This document shows, piece after piece, positions 17,960 to 27,077 of a stretch of DNA of 64,000 bases (its first letter is position 1; every line of letters starts with the position of its first letter). Source of the stretch: Arthrobacter agilis (GTDB taxonomy: Bacteria > Actinomycetota > Actinomycetes > Actinomycetales > Micrococcaceae); the NCBI RefSeq assembly GCF_002157505.1, contig NZ_NFSC01000024.1, positions 1 through 64,000 on the forward strand, read 5' to 3'. The position numbers and the translations under genes are program-made. The notes beneath the pieces were generated by a model that worked only from the letters and a program-made list of their open reading frames with translations, was not told the DNA's origin and ran no database searches.

Positions 17960-18883
17960 TCAGGCAGAAGCTCGTACTAAATTCCCTATGGCGTCCAAGG
18001 TGTAGGACTTGACCGCCCGCGCCCTCGTGCTCAGGTCCGAGCTGGCAAGCCAGGCGACGACAACCTGGGTCTCTCCCGCCCTGGGTGCTAGAGGGCGCGC
18101 CACGAGACGTTTGCCTTCCGCCGAGAAGGGAGCGAAGCCCCTTGGCCTTGACATCAGCAAGCTGTACCCAAGCCCACGAGCTACAAGGGTTCGCACGAGA
18201 TCGATTTGCGGTACGTTGACGGACACGTTCGGTTTGAGTCCTCGTTGATGAAACACGAGCATCGTATTTGCCGCGCTTGGCGCTAGGTCCATCATGATCA
18301 GGGGATCGTCCACAAGGTCCTTCAAGTCAATAGCATCCTGCTGCGCCAGCCGGTGCCCCTCGGGGAGTATGGCTAACAAGTGGCTGTCGTAGATGCGCTC
18401 CTTGGCGAGGCTTGGGGGCAGGGCCTGGTTGTACAGGAACGCAAGATCCACTGTGCCCGACTCCAAGGCGGGGACAAGATCGTTCGCTGAGCCGAGCTTA
18501 GTGATCAACTCCACGTTCGGGTGCTGTTCACGGAAGCCTTCGAGCAGGGGCGGGAGAAGTGTGCTGCCCAATCCGGAGTAGCAACCTATTGAGACTGGGC
18601 CCCGGAGCTGCCCGCCCTCAGCTCCGAGATCCGAGGCAAGCCCTTCAGCCTCACGCAGAAGCCGCTTGGCCCGCTCGGCGAAGTACAACCCAGCGGGCGT
18701 CAGCTGCACCCCCCGAGCCTTACGTCGGACGCACAACTGCTCCCCTACCGCTGCCTCAAGGTCCGTTATCGCATGCGACAGCCCCGATTCCGAGATATGC
18801 ATCAAGGCGGCGGCTGCACTCAGGGTCGGCTGTTCTGACAAAGCGGCGAAGAGCTCTAGATGACGGAAACTGAACTTCGGCAT
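17960..18883 (-). CDS. LysR-family regulator no. 2
   Basis: 307 residues with ATG 18883 behind AGGAAATGG. The HTH is at about residues 4-62 (FRHLELFAALSEQPTLSAAA, ESGLSHAITDLE), followed by the effector domain (LRGPVSIGCYSGLGSTLLPP). It is clearly paralogous to the LysR at 4265-5161. It probably controls P450 no. 2 and associated genes, and possibly the 2HCT transporter transcribed away from it. Confidence 0.9.
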   Translation of the reverse strand: MPKFSFRHLELFAALSEQPTLSAAAALMHISESGLSHAITDLEAAVGEQLCVRRKARGVQLTPAGLYFAERAKRLLREAEGLASDLGAEGGQLRGPVSIGCYSGLGSTLLPPLLEGFREQHPNVELITKLGSANDLVPALESGTVDLAFLYNQALPPSLAKERIYDSHLLAILPEGHRLAQQDAIDLKDLVDDPLIMMDLAPSAANTMLVFHQRGLKPNVSVNVPQIDLVRTLVARGLGYSLLMSRPRGFAPFSAEGKRLVARPLAPRAGETQVVVAWLASSDLSTRARAVKSYTLDAIGNLVRASA

Positions 18884-19469
18884 ATCTGTCCATTTCCTCA
18901 TGAAGATTGGAACATGTCTTCACTTTACTTCAAATTTTCCCACTGTGACACTGGTTACAGATGGAAGCGAAGGAGTCGAGGATGACTGTTTCACCAACGA
19001 CGCCCGATGCCCCTCCGGCTCCGGGCGGCGCTGACCTTGAGGATCCAAGGGGCGCTGCCGGTTCCCGATGTGGGACACTTTTCAGCCCTCGCGGGCCGCG
19101 GATATATCCGTGGCCTGCAACGTTCCTTTTCCACAGGCCAGGACCAACCCCGGCGCGGACGCGACTTAGAAACCAACGTGCTGCAATCGGTGAGGCGCCA
19201 GGTCCTACTGATCGGATTCATCACCGATCACCTGATATCTCACACAAGTCGTCGGTCATGCCACAGATGTTGATGAAGACCGCCTGACCGAAGCAGTGCG
19301 GTCGGCGGGGAAACCATCTTCCGGGTTCCAGCACTCCGCCGGGTGATGGAAGGGCCCTCGCCGAGTGGCTGTCCGAGCTTCTCGTGTTCCGTTTCTTCTC
19401 ATTTTGTTTCCGAGTATGACTAGGGCCCGCGTCCGCGGAGCTGCCGCACCCACCAGATAGGCGACAACG
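18884..19469. other. Long gap upstream of the 2HCT transporter
   Basis: About 590 bases. An ACTTTAC box occurs at 18922-18928 close to the LysR start. From 18982 a short rightward frame begins like a gene (MTVSPTTPDAPPAPGGADLE) but soon loses coding character. I see a promoter region and perhaps decayed DNA, not a gene I can support. Confidence 0.4.
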
Positions 19470-20915
19470 ATGTCCTCAAAATTTCCACCGACTGATGTAA
19501 CCACCGAGTCGACTGACGGCGTCGAACCCGATGGCAAGGCTTTCGAACAGGCATCAGGTATCCATTCCCCGGTCAATTCGACGGTGGGAGATGTGCCGGG
19601 AGTGCACTATCCCGGGCACCGGGGTTTGCGCATTCTCAGCATGCCGCCGGTCATCTACATCGCGTTTTTCGCCGTGGTGCTCCTCGCGGCCGCAACCGGA
19701 AACCTGCCCGACTCCATGCTCTCCGGCTTCGCTGTCACCATCGTCCTGGGCGGGCTGCTCACCTGGATCGGCAACCTGATCCCGGGAGTGCGCGATTTCG
19801 GCCTGCCGGCCATCCTCTGCGCCTTCATCCCGGCCACCCTGATATTCTTCGGCGCCATGCCAGAGAACGCTGTCACCGTCGTTGCAAACTTCGTGGACAC
19901 GTTCGGATTCCTGGACTTCTTCGTGATGGCCTTGATCGCAGGGTCCATCCTGGGCATGCCGAGGACCCTGCTCTTGAAGGCCGGTCCCCGCTTCGCGGTT
20001 CCGCTCATCGGGTGCCTAGCCGCCACCTTTGGTCTCATCGGCCTCCTGGGCGCCGTTTCGGGATTTGGTTTTGTCGAAGCCGTTCTCTTCATCGCCGCTC
20101 CCATCATGGCCGGAGGGCTTGGCGTAGGTGCCGTGCCTATGTCCGAGATGTACGCAGCCCGCACCGGTGGTGAAGCGGATGCTTTCATGGGAGACCTCAT
20201 TTCCGCGGTGGTCCTGGCCAACGTCGTCTGCATCATCATTGCCGGCATCTATAACGGCCTGGGCAAGCGGAAGAAGCAGCTCTTCGTCGGCTTCAACGGC
20301 CATGGCGAGTTGCTTCGGGTGAAGGGGAAGGCCGGGGAGCTGGCCACCCCGCCGAAGAAGGACATTTCATCGTTCATCTCTTTGGGCAAGGGTCTGGTCA
20401 TCGCCGCCGTTTTGTTCGTCCTCGGAAACCTCGTCGCGGCCTACCTCCCGGCTCTGCACCCCTACGCCTGGACAATCATCTTCGCTGCCGCCATCAAGAT
20501 CTTCGGCCTGTTCCCCCAGGATCTCGAGGACGCAAGCTCCGAATGGGGCGACATGATCGGCGCCATCCTCGTTCCGGCTCTGCTCGTGGGCGTCAGCATC
20601 ACCTACATCAACATCGGTGATGTACTCGCCTCCCTGAGCAACCCGATGTTCATGGTCCTCACCGTCTCCACCGTAGTCATTGCAACCCTGACCTCCGGAT
20701 TCCTGGGATGGCTGGTGAAGTTCCACTTTGTGGAGGCCGCCATCACTCCGGGGCTGGTCATGGCCGACACCGGAGGCAGCGGTGACGTCGCAGTGCTCAG
20801 CGCGGCTAACCGTATGCACCTGATGCCATTCGCCGCTCTCACCAACCGCATCGGTGGAGCCCTCGTCCTGTTCGTCACCTCGCTCATTGTTCCGGTGCTT
20901 GCAACAGCTTCCTGA
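19470..20915 (+). CDS. 2-hydroxycarboxylate transporter (2HCT family: citrate/malate symporter)
   Basis: 481 residues. The two family hairpins are visible: IMAGGLGVGAVPMSEMYAAR near residue 225 and ADTGGSGDVAVLSAANRMHL near residue 430, the reentrant loops of CitS/MleP/CimH. About 11-12 membrane helices are predicted, with a long hydrophilic N-terminus of about 55 residues. Sodium- or proton-coupled uptake of citrate, malate or a relative is expected. It fits with the hydroxyacid dehydrogenases at 11.2-13.4 kb. Start ATG 19470. Confidence 0.88.
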   Translation: MSSKFPPTDVTTESTDGVEPDGKAFEQASGIHSPVNSTVGDVPGVHYPGHRGLRILSMPPVIYIAFFAVVLLAAATGNLPDSMLSGFAVTIVLGGLLTWIGNLIPGVRDFGLPAILCAFIPATLIFFGAMPENAVTVVANFVDTFGFLDFFVMALIAGSILGMPRTLLLKAGPRFAVPLIGCLAATFGLIGLLGAVSGFGFVEAVLFIAAPIMAGGLGVGAVPMSEMYAARTGGEADAFMGDLISAVVLANVVCIIIAGIYNGLGKRKKQLFVGFNGHGELLRVKGKAGELATPPKKDISSFISLGKGLVIAAVLFVLGNLVAAYLPALHPYAWTIIFAAAIKIFGLFPQDLEDASSEWGDMIGAILVPALLVGVSITYINIGDVLASLSNPMFMVLTVSTVVIATLTSGFLGWLVKFHFVEAAITPGLVMADTGGSGDVAVLSAANRMHLMPFAALTNRIGGALVLFVTSLIVPVLATAS

Positions 20916-21071
20916 CCCGCTCGCTCTTCCACATTCCCAGTATCGGTCCCGTCGCATACCAGCGGCGGGACCGGTGCGCTATCCGACGTCATCGAAACAC
21001 CCCATCCTGACCGTGACACCTACCACCAAACCGCGTCGTCGATTCATAAGCACCTGACGATAGGAAAAGCA

Positions 21072-21255
21072 ATGGGCAATTCACTACACCCTGCCGGCAT
21101 CACCATTGATCGTGGCGGAGATGCGCTGCCGGATGTGTCCGGTTCCGCGCCGACCACCCCTTCGGGCACTGCTGGCCTCGGTGCGGGACGTGCAGCAGCT
21201 GGTTCAGCCTGCCGAGGTCATCTGGACTCCGCTGCATGCGCTCAGAGCCTCCTAA
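21072..21255 (+). pseudogene. Possible small frameshifted gene fragment
   Basis: An ATG at 21072 behind GATAGGAAAAGC opens MGNSLHPAGITIDRGGDALP; a natural-looking ending (LRALLASVRDVQQLV, then PAEVIWTPLHALRAS) lies in the next frame and stops at 21255. A single indel would join them to a peptide of about 60 residues. I do not recognise the family. It abuts the relaxase region and may be a junction remnant. Confidence 0.3.
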
Positions 21256-21578
21256 CTTCCATAGACCGAAGGACGCACATCAGCAAGAGCAACTGACCCG
21301 ACAGCCATCGCAACCTCCTTGAATGCCGTCCTCAGTTCATTGGCACCACGGTCTCGAGCTGCGACTCGCCGGTTGACTGAGTTCACGCGCTCAGCGCTGT
21401 CCTGCGAACGGACGGCACTCCTAGCTGAAGCTCGTGCGGATGAAAGGCTGGCCACAGCGGCAATCACGGCAACAGCACGGGCACGTAGAGACCGGATTCC
21501 ATCTGGCCACCACATCCAGCACCGAAGGAGTCGCTGTGGAGACGCAGCCTTCCGTTCCGCCCTCCCCTCGCCGGTCAC
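21252..21578 (-). CDS. Hypothetical small protein downstream of the relaxase
   Basis: From GTG 21578 a 108-residue frame runs to 21252, 61 bases after the relaxase stop. One hydrophobic segment (ARAVAVIAAVASLSSA) is followed by a regular basic/alanine helix (SQDSAERVNSVNRRVAARDR). Other starts are possible, including ATG inside LLRCWMWW. It may be a transfer accessory protein cotranscribed with the relaxase, but no family is recognised. Confidence 0.35.
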   Translation of the reverse strand: MTGEGRAERKAASPQRLLRCWMWWPDGIRSLRARAVAVIAAVASLSSARASARSAVRSQDSAERVNSVNRRVAARDRGANELRTAFKEVAMAVGSVALADVRPSVYGS

Positions 21579-21639
21579 TTCTTTCTGAGCGGCCCACCAT
21601 GTAGTGGAACTTGGCTGGTTTACCTCCCTGTGGTCAGGT

Positions 21640-24600
21640 TCAGAGTGAGCGGCCCTTACCTCGATCTGCGGCTTCGGCGGCCCGGCGTGCGGCGAAGGCC
21701 GCTTCTTCCTGCGCTGGCTTCGCCGCGGGCTTCTCAGGCACCATCTTCTTCTTCCTTTGGACGGCTTCCTCGGTCTTCCTTCCCCACCATGAGCTGCGGT
21801 TGGTGGGTCGGGCGGCATCTGTCTTTTCACTCACGGCGGGATCCTTCGTGTTCTGGTCCTGTGCAGCGCGGGCATCCTCCCTGTCGGCCTTGACGACGGC
21901 GGGCGTTGGAGTGCCTGTAGAGGCTTCCGTCTCGGCGCGGTGCTTAGCGATCGCGCGGGTGATGGCAGCTTCGACGTTGGTCTGCTGAGCTAGCGGCTCT
22001 GATTGTGCGGCGTCCACGATGCGTGCTTCGCGCTGCTGTGGCACCGGCAGCGAGTCACCGGCTGCGGCACGTTCCGCACGCATCCGGTCGATGACGCGGC
22101 GGGCGGCCGCCTGCTCAGTGGTCATCCGGCCAGCGACCGCGGCCTCGTCGGCGCTCTGCTGAATCTGCGTGGCAGTCCGCGGCGTAACGGTGGTGAGCTC
22201 GCTGTGCTTGTGTAGGGCGCCGGCACGCTCGATGAGGCGCTGCGCGGTGGGGTCGTCCCGGTACTGCTTAGGGATCAACGCTGTTTCGTGGCCACCGATG
22301 TTGTACCGGTTCCGGTATGCCTCGGTTTCGGCCGCGATGCGGTGCCACTCGGCGGCCTTTGTGTCCTTCCCGGGCACGGGTCCGAGGGCGTTCGTCCACG
22401 CGGGCTGTTCTTCCGCGAGCTGCGCGCCGCGGACCGCGACCTTCTGTCCGAGGTGCGCCCGGAGCCGGTCAAGCTCGGTCCGGTACGACGACGGCACCAG
22501 CACGTCGCACAGGAGTGCCGCCGGCGCGAGATCTTCGCTCACCCCAGCTGTAGCAATGGGCTGAATAATCGCCTTGCTTGCCTGTGGCAGTGCGACGGCG
22601 CGGAGCTGCTGCTCGTACTTGATGGCTTCACCGATGGTGATTTGGTGCACGGAACGGAGGTCTTCGCCGCGCGCGATGCGCTCAGTGGCTGCCTGGGCCG
22701 GGGACAGGTCCTCACGGCGTTCCAGCTCAACTGTCATCGCCTTCACCATCCACTGATCCTTTAACACAGTTCTCCGTGTCTCTGTGTTTCCTGATGTGGT
22801 GGGGTCGGTGGACTGGACCCGCTGCAGGGCGCCGGCTCGTGCGTCGGTGAGCTTGTCGGTCCGCATGAGAGCGAACGGGCGGGCCGCCCATCCCTTGTCC
22901 AGCCCGGGGTCCAGGGGCGCTTCCCCGGATGACCGGCGCGGCAGCTCGGCCCTTGCTGCAAGCTGGGTGGCCTGCTGCGCGAGGCGGTGCAGGTGCTCAT
23001 CGGACACGGCTCCGAGCGGACGCTGGTCGGCATTGGAGAGGAAGCTGTGGGCGGCGTCGATGCGCTGCTCGAGCCGGTACGCGAGGATAGCTGCTGGGTC
23101 AGCGGCTCCGTCGAAACCGCGAAGGTGACCGGTATCGGCAGGCTTGCCACGCAGGCTGTGGTCGTGACTGACCCCGGCGGCCTGAGCGAGTAGAGCGGCG
23201 GGGTCGAGTCCCTGAGTTTCGGCTGCGCGCAGGTGCGTGGCCACCGCGCTCCATGCCTCGTGTGAGGTGAACTGGACTGCGGTGCGCGGCCTCAAAACGG
23301 AAGCGGCGATCGTCCTGGTTTTCGCTTCCCATGCGGCTTTCTCGACCTCGTTGTAGACGCCGGCGAGGGTGGCTACGTCACCGGTGCGGACGGCTTCGGC
23401 TCGGACGCCTTCGTGGGCGGACAGGTTCCGGTCGTAGGCGGCGGCGATCGTGGACAGGACCCCGTCACGGTCCAGCCCCTGGTTATTGGCATCACGGTCG
23501 TCGCCGAGTGCGATGTAGAGGCGGTTGGTTTCACGTCCCCGGGTGGCCGCGACGTAGGCGCTGGTCCGGTCGGTGCTCTCGTCGAGGATGGCGTGCGCGG
23601 TGTCGACGGTCGCGCCCTGGGCGCGGTGCACGGTCGCGGCATAGCCGAGCTGTCCGTGTTTGTGGAGGTAGTCGGCGTCGAGGGTGATCCGCCCGTTGTG
23701 GCCGGCATGCCGGAGCGTCACCTGCTGCCGGTCCTTCCCGGACCTCTGTCCGGTTGCCGGGTCACCTGCGTGGTTAGTTGCCGGGTCGGTGGTGACGTTC
23801 TCGGTGACTTTTTCGATGGTCCAGACGTCGTTGTTCTTAACGAAGTCCTTGCCGCGGTTCAGCTGCAGGGTGCGGTCGTTTTTCCGGGTCACGATGGTGT
23901 CCCCGGCGTAGGCGCGCAGTCCGTCGCGGAGGACGACGGATGGTGTTGCGTTGGTAATCGCACCGAGTTGGCCGGTGGCGATGCGGGTTGCTTGGGCGCG
24001 GGCGTTGAGGTCGGTGACGGTGGTGTTGTCGGTGGCGATGAGCAGCGAGGTTTTGCCGGCGCTGGTGTCGGCCATCCACGCGCGGAGGGCGTCCTCGATT
24101 ATGGCGTGGGTGGTGCCGGCGGTGATGCGTTTGTTCTCGAGGTACCACCGAAACGGAGTGTCGGCCCCGACTGCTGGTGGTTCCCGCAATGCCAGGGACG
24201 CGGCTGCTTCTCCTGCTGTGGCGAAGCGGTGGACTTCCTCGAGCCTGACTGCTCCTACTTCGTGGTTGAGGAGTCTCAGGGCGCCGCCGGAGCCGATGGC
24301 ACCGAGCTGGCGGTCATCGCCGATGGCCCTGACGACTGCCCCGTGCTTAGCGGCGACGGCGATGACGTCGGTCAGCTTGGGCGTGGTGACCATGCCGGCC
24401 TCGTCGACAATGATCACGTCCCCGGCCCGAAGGTTCAGCAGTGGGGTGAGGTCCGGGCCGATCGTGCTGAGGGCTCCCTCCCCCACGTTGTTCTGCTGGT
24501 TGTGCTGGTGGTTTCGGTGGGCGATGAGGAACGCGTCGATGGTGGTCGCATCGGCCCCGATGTCCGTACTCATGACGGCGGCCGCGGCGGCGGTGGGGGC

Positions 24601-26511
24601 GAGGCCGATGACGTGCCCGCCACTGTCCCGGACCGCGTCGGCGGCTAGGGACAGGCTGGTGGTCTTGCCTGCTCCTGCGGGTCCGATGCCGAGGCTCAGC
24701 AGCTTCTCGTCGGTGGCGAACGCTCGGGCGAGGTCGATCTGCCCTTTGGTCAGCGGGTGTCCCCCGGCCGCCTCTAGCTTTTTGGTGTGGGCGTCGAGGA
24801 CCTGGGCGAAGCGTTCGGCGGATACGGCGGGGATGACGGTCTTCTGTCCGGCGGCGAGGACCCTGTGCTCGGCATTCAGGACCTCGTGAGAGGTGAACAG
24901 GGTCGTGCCAGCCTGGAGGAACTGGCTGGACCCGTCAGCGCGCAGGAACTCCCGCAGTCGTGGGGTGGCGGTCTCCGGCGTGACGCGGAGACTGTGCGTG
25001 CCGGTGACGGCCCGGGTGACATCCTCCACCGTCTCGTCGGTGATGGGCTGACCTGGGAAGGCTTCTTTAAGGTGCCGACGGGTTTGAGCGATGACGTGGT
25101 TCCTGCCCCACGTCGCACGCTTCATTGACAGCTCTTGGACGATTTGGCGGGCGTGCTCGTGGATGTCGAGCTGCGCCCCATCCAGCACAGAGGCCGGGCC
25201 ACTTCCCGTTCCGGTGCGGGCATGGTGCTGATACTGGCGGACGTGGTCAAGGAGGGCCGGGCCGACCGGCATCCCCATCCCTGTGCCCATTCCTGTGCTG
25301 TAGTCCTTTTGCCATTCTTCGACGAGCTCGGAGAGGCGGCGCGCGCTTTTCTTCTCCGGCCGGGTTTCCAATGTGGCCTGCTGCGCGAGGGCGAGCTTCT
25401 GCTTCTCGGAGGGTGCGTATCCCTGTTTATGGGTGAAGTCGGCCTCGAGCCTGCGAATAGCTCCGGCGATGTCGGTGCGGCGGGAGGATGCGTGGTGGAT
25501 GGCGTCCAGGTCGATGCCGGCGATCTCGTAGACGGGTTCGCCGTTGCCGGTGGAACGGGCCACGGTACTGACACCGAGGGAGGCACACACCTTTTCGATG
25601 ACTTTCGCGTTGTAGGTTTCGGAGGCGGCGACGCCCATCTTGTAGAGGGTCCGTCCGTCGATGGAGGACCACTTCCCGTCCACGCCTCGAACCTTGTTCG
25701 CGATCACCACGTGGTCGTGCAGCTGCGGGTCCCCGGCCCGGGAGTCGTAGTGCCGGAACTGGGTGGCCACCAGGCCGCCCTCGACGTCGATCTGCCGGAC
25801 CCCGTTCCTCCCCCGACGGGTGTAGAGGGCATCCTTTTCGAGGAAAGTGATGGTCTCCTTGATGGCCTCATTGTGCGCGGCTTCGACCGCTTTGCGGGCC
25901 TCATCCCCGCCAAGTGCCCAGAGCAGGGAGACGGATTTGGCGGGCGAGAACACCAGGTCGTAGCCGGCGACAGTCTGCTGCTTCGGGGTTGTCTGAGCGG
26001 TGATGTAGCGGGCGAGTTCTTCGTTGCTGCGGGCGTTCCGCCCGTGCGTTTCCCGGTACAACTCCCCCGCGACCCTCCCCCGGATCTCATGGACGATCTC
26101 TGCCGGCAGGGCCTTGCCGGCGTTCTCGGGCCCGCTCCAGGCGGGGCCGCTGGTGCGCCGGAACCGCGCATACTCCTCATCGAGGCGTTTGGTCATCTCC
26201 GTGTTCGCCTCGCCGAACTGGTGGTACTTCTGCCCGAGCCGGACGTCCTGGTTCGTTCCGCCGTCGGCGAGGATGCGGGCCGCTTCGGGATGCAAGCCTT
26301 CCCCGAACAGAGCGGCCATCTGCTCCTGCGTAACATCACCGGAGACGCCCAACAGTTGCTCCGAGTGTCCTACCCATTGACCCGGAGGCATGCCCTCCAC
26401 GGTGTAGTAGTCCCCCAGCTCCCGGTCCCCCGCGCGCAGTTCGTCGCCGCTGGCCACTTCGGAGGTGTAGTAGGTGTAGCCGTCCCCGGCACTGAGCTTA
26501 TGGACGGTCAT
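21640..26511 (-). CDS. traA: MobF-family conjugative relaxase-helicase (TraA/TrwC type)
   Basis: 1623 residues from ATG 26511 (MTVHKLSAGDGYTYYTSEV); GTG 26532 is an alternative start. The N-terminal TrwC relaxase domain has the paired catalytic tyrosines (GYTYYT), the block LVFSPAKSVSLLWALGG and the metal HUH motif in DPQLHDHVVIANKV near residue 265. The helicase half has Walker A GPAGAGKTT near residue 607, Walker B VIIVDEAGM, and a motif VI-like YAATVHRAQGATVD. A long Ala/Glu/Arg-rich tail completes it. It nicks oriT and unwinds the transferred strand. No mating-pair genes are in the window. Confidence 0.92.
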   Translation of the reverse strand: MTVHKLSAGDGYTYYTSEVASGDELRAGDRELGDYYTVEGMPPGQWVGHSEQLLGVSGDVTQEQMAALFGEGLHPEAARILADGGTNQDVRLGQKYHQFGEANTEMTKRLDEEYARFRRTSGPAWSGPENAGKALPAEIVHEIRGRVAGELYRETHGRNARSNEELARYITAQTTPKQQTVAGYDLVFSPAKSVSLLWALGGDEARKAVEAAHNEAIKETITFLEKDALYTRRGRNGVRQIDVEGGLVATQFRHYDSRAGDPQLHDHVVIANKVRGVDGKWSSIDGRTLYKMGVAASETYNAKVIEKVCASLGVSTVARSTGNGEPVYEIAGIDLDAIHHASSRRTDIAGAIRRLEADFTHKQGYAPSEKQKLALAQQATLETRPEKKSARRLSELVEEWQKDYSTGMGTGMGMPVGPALLDHVRQYQHHARTGTGSGPASVLDGAQLDIHEHARQIVQELSMKRATWGRNHVIAQTRRHLKEAFPGQPITDETVEDVTRAVTGTHSLRVTPETATPRLREFLRADGSSQFLQAGTTLFTSHEVLNAEHRVLAAGQKTVIPAVSAERFAQVLDAHTKKLEAAGGHPLTKGQIDLARAFATDEKLLSLGIGPAGAGKTTSLSLAADAVRDSGGHVIGLAPTAAAAAVMSTDIGADATTIDAFLIAHRNHQHNQQNNVGEGALSTIGPDLTPLLNLRAGDVIIVDEAGMVTTPKLTDVIAVAAKHGAVVRAIGDDRQLGAIGSGGALRLLNHEVGAVRLEEVHRFATAGEAAASLALREPPAVGADTPFRWYLENKRITAGTTHAIIEDALRAWMADTSAGKTSLLIATDNTTVTDLNARAQATRIATGQLGAITNATPSVVLRDGLRAYAGDTIVTRKNDRTLQLNRGKDFVKNNDVWTIEKVTENVTTDPATNHAGDPATGQRSGKDRQQVTLRHAGHNGRITLDADYLHKHGQLGYAATVHRAQGATVDTAHAILDESTDRTSAYVAATRGRETNRLYIALGDDRDANNQGLDRDGVLSTIAAAYDRNLSAHEGVRAEAVRTGDVATLAGVYNEVEKAAWEAKTRTIAASVLRPRTAVQFTSHEAWSAVATHLRAAETQGLDPAALLAQAAGVSHDHSLRGKPADTGHLRGFDGAADPAAILAYRLEQRIDAAHSFLSNADQRPLGAVSDEHLHRLAQQATQLAARAELPRRSSGEAPLDPGLDKGWAARPFALMRTDKLTDARAGALQRVQSTDPTTSGNTETRRTVLKDQWMVKAMTVELERREDLSPAQAATERIARGEDLRSVHQITIGEAIKYEQQLRAVALPQASKAIIQPIATAGVSEDLAPAALLCDVLVPSSYRTELDRLRAHLGQKVAVRGAQLAEEQPAWTNALGPVPGKDTKAAEWHRIAAETEAYRNRYNIGGHETALIPKQYRDDPTAQRLIERAGALHKHSELTTVTPRTATQIQQSADEAAVAGRMTTEQAAARRVIDRMRAERAAAGDSLPVPQQREARIVDAAQSEPLAQQTNVEAAITRAIAKHRAETEASTGTPTPAVVKADREDARAAQDQNTKDPAVSEKTDAARPTNRSSWWGRKTEEAVQRKKKMVPEKPAAKPAQEEAAFAARRAAEAADRGKGRSL

Positions 26512-26735
26512 CACCGTCCCATCCTCACCCACTTCCTTGGGCCTAACCGGGCCGCCACGCCGCTCCGGGCAAAGTTGGTTTCGACCTCATTCATCATGAT
26601 GCAAGAGGTGTGACAGATTGTGCTGGCTGGAGGGGTGCGGAATCGCATGGTGACGACGGAGGAGGAAACCCAGATGAAGCGCCGTGGAGGCCAGTACGAT
26701 TGGTCCATCGATTCTCGATGCGGTTGTGCACATGA

Positions 26736-26780
26736 GAATGAGCTGTGGGTAACACGATTTTCGTTATCCACAGCTCATTC
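26736..26780. other. Candidate oriT / origin inverted repeat
   Basis: Inverted repeat with 18-base arms (26736-26753 and 26763-26780), one mismatch and a 9-base spacer, between the divergent relaxase and accessory genes, which is where MobF oriT sites lie. The right arm GTTATCCACAGCTCATTC contains a perfect DnaA-box sequence (TTATCCACA at 26764-26772), the left arm a near copy in reverse, and TTATCCACC follows at 26806-26814. Either a transfer origin hairpin or a replication-type site is possible. The remaining DNA of 26533-27077 holds no gene that I can support. Confidence 0.5.
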
Positions 26781-27077
26781 GACTGTGTGGAACCGCTCAC
26801 GGACGTTATCCACCAGGTGGGCAGGTAAAGAGACGTGAGGGTTATCTCGGAGCTGTCCACGTGTGGTCAACGTCCGTTGCATCCAGTCCGAGCGTCAGCG
26901 AGGCCCGCATGGGCAGTTCGTGGGCGCCGGCGGCGAGGTCCAACGCAGTGTTGCGCCTGTGGCGGGTGGGCTCTGACCGTTAGGTTTGGTAGGGAAGATG
27001 CGTCGATCGCAAGTCGCGGCCGGAGCAGCTTCAGGTACAGGTCTTGAACGCAGGATGAGTGAAGGGGACGAGTCATC

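Noticed and set aside
19007..19273. Rightward 88-residue frame upstream of the 2HCT gene
   Set aside because: Overlaps another open frame with no clear winner; no family text and no ribosome binding site.
23413..24648. Long rightward open frame of 411 residues inside the relaxase region
   Set aside because: Gly/Val-rich shadow of the relaxase in a high-GC frame; no family text and no ribosome binding site.
25135..26613. Rightward open frame of 492 residues opposite the relaxase N-terminus
   Set aside because: Antisense to the conserved TrwC domain, whose motifs are all intact on the other strand.
26736..26814. Calling the DnaA-box cluster a plasmid replication origin
   Set aside because: No replication initiator gene is in the window, and the location between transfer genes fits oriT better; recorded only as a candidate.
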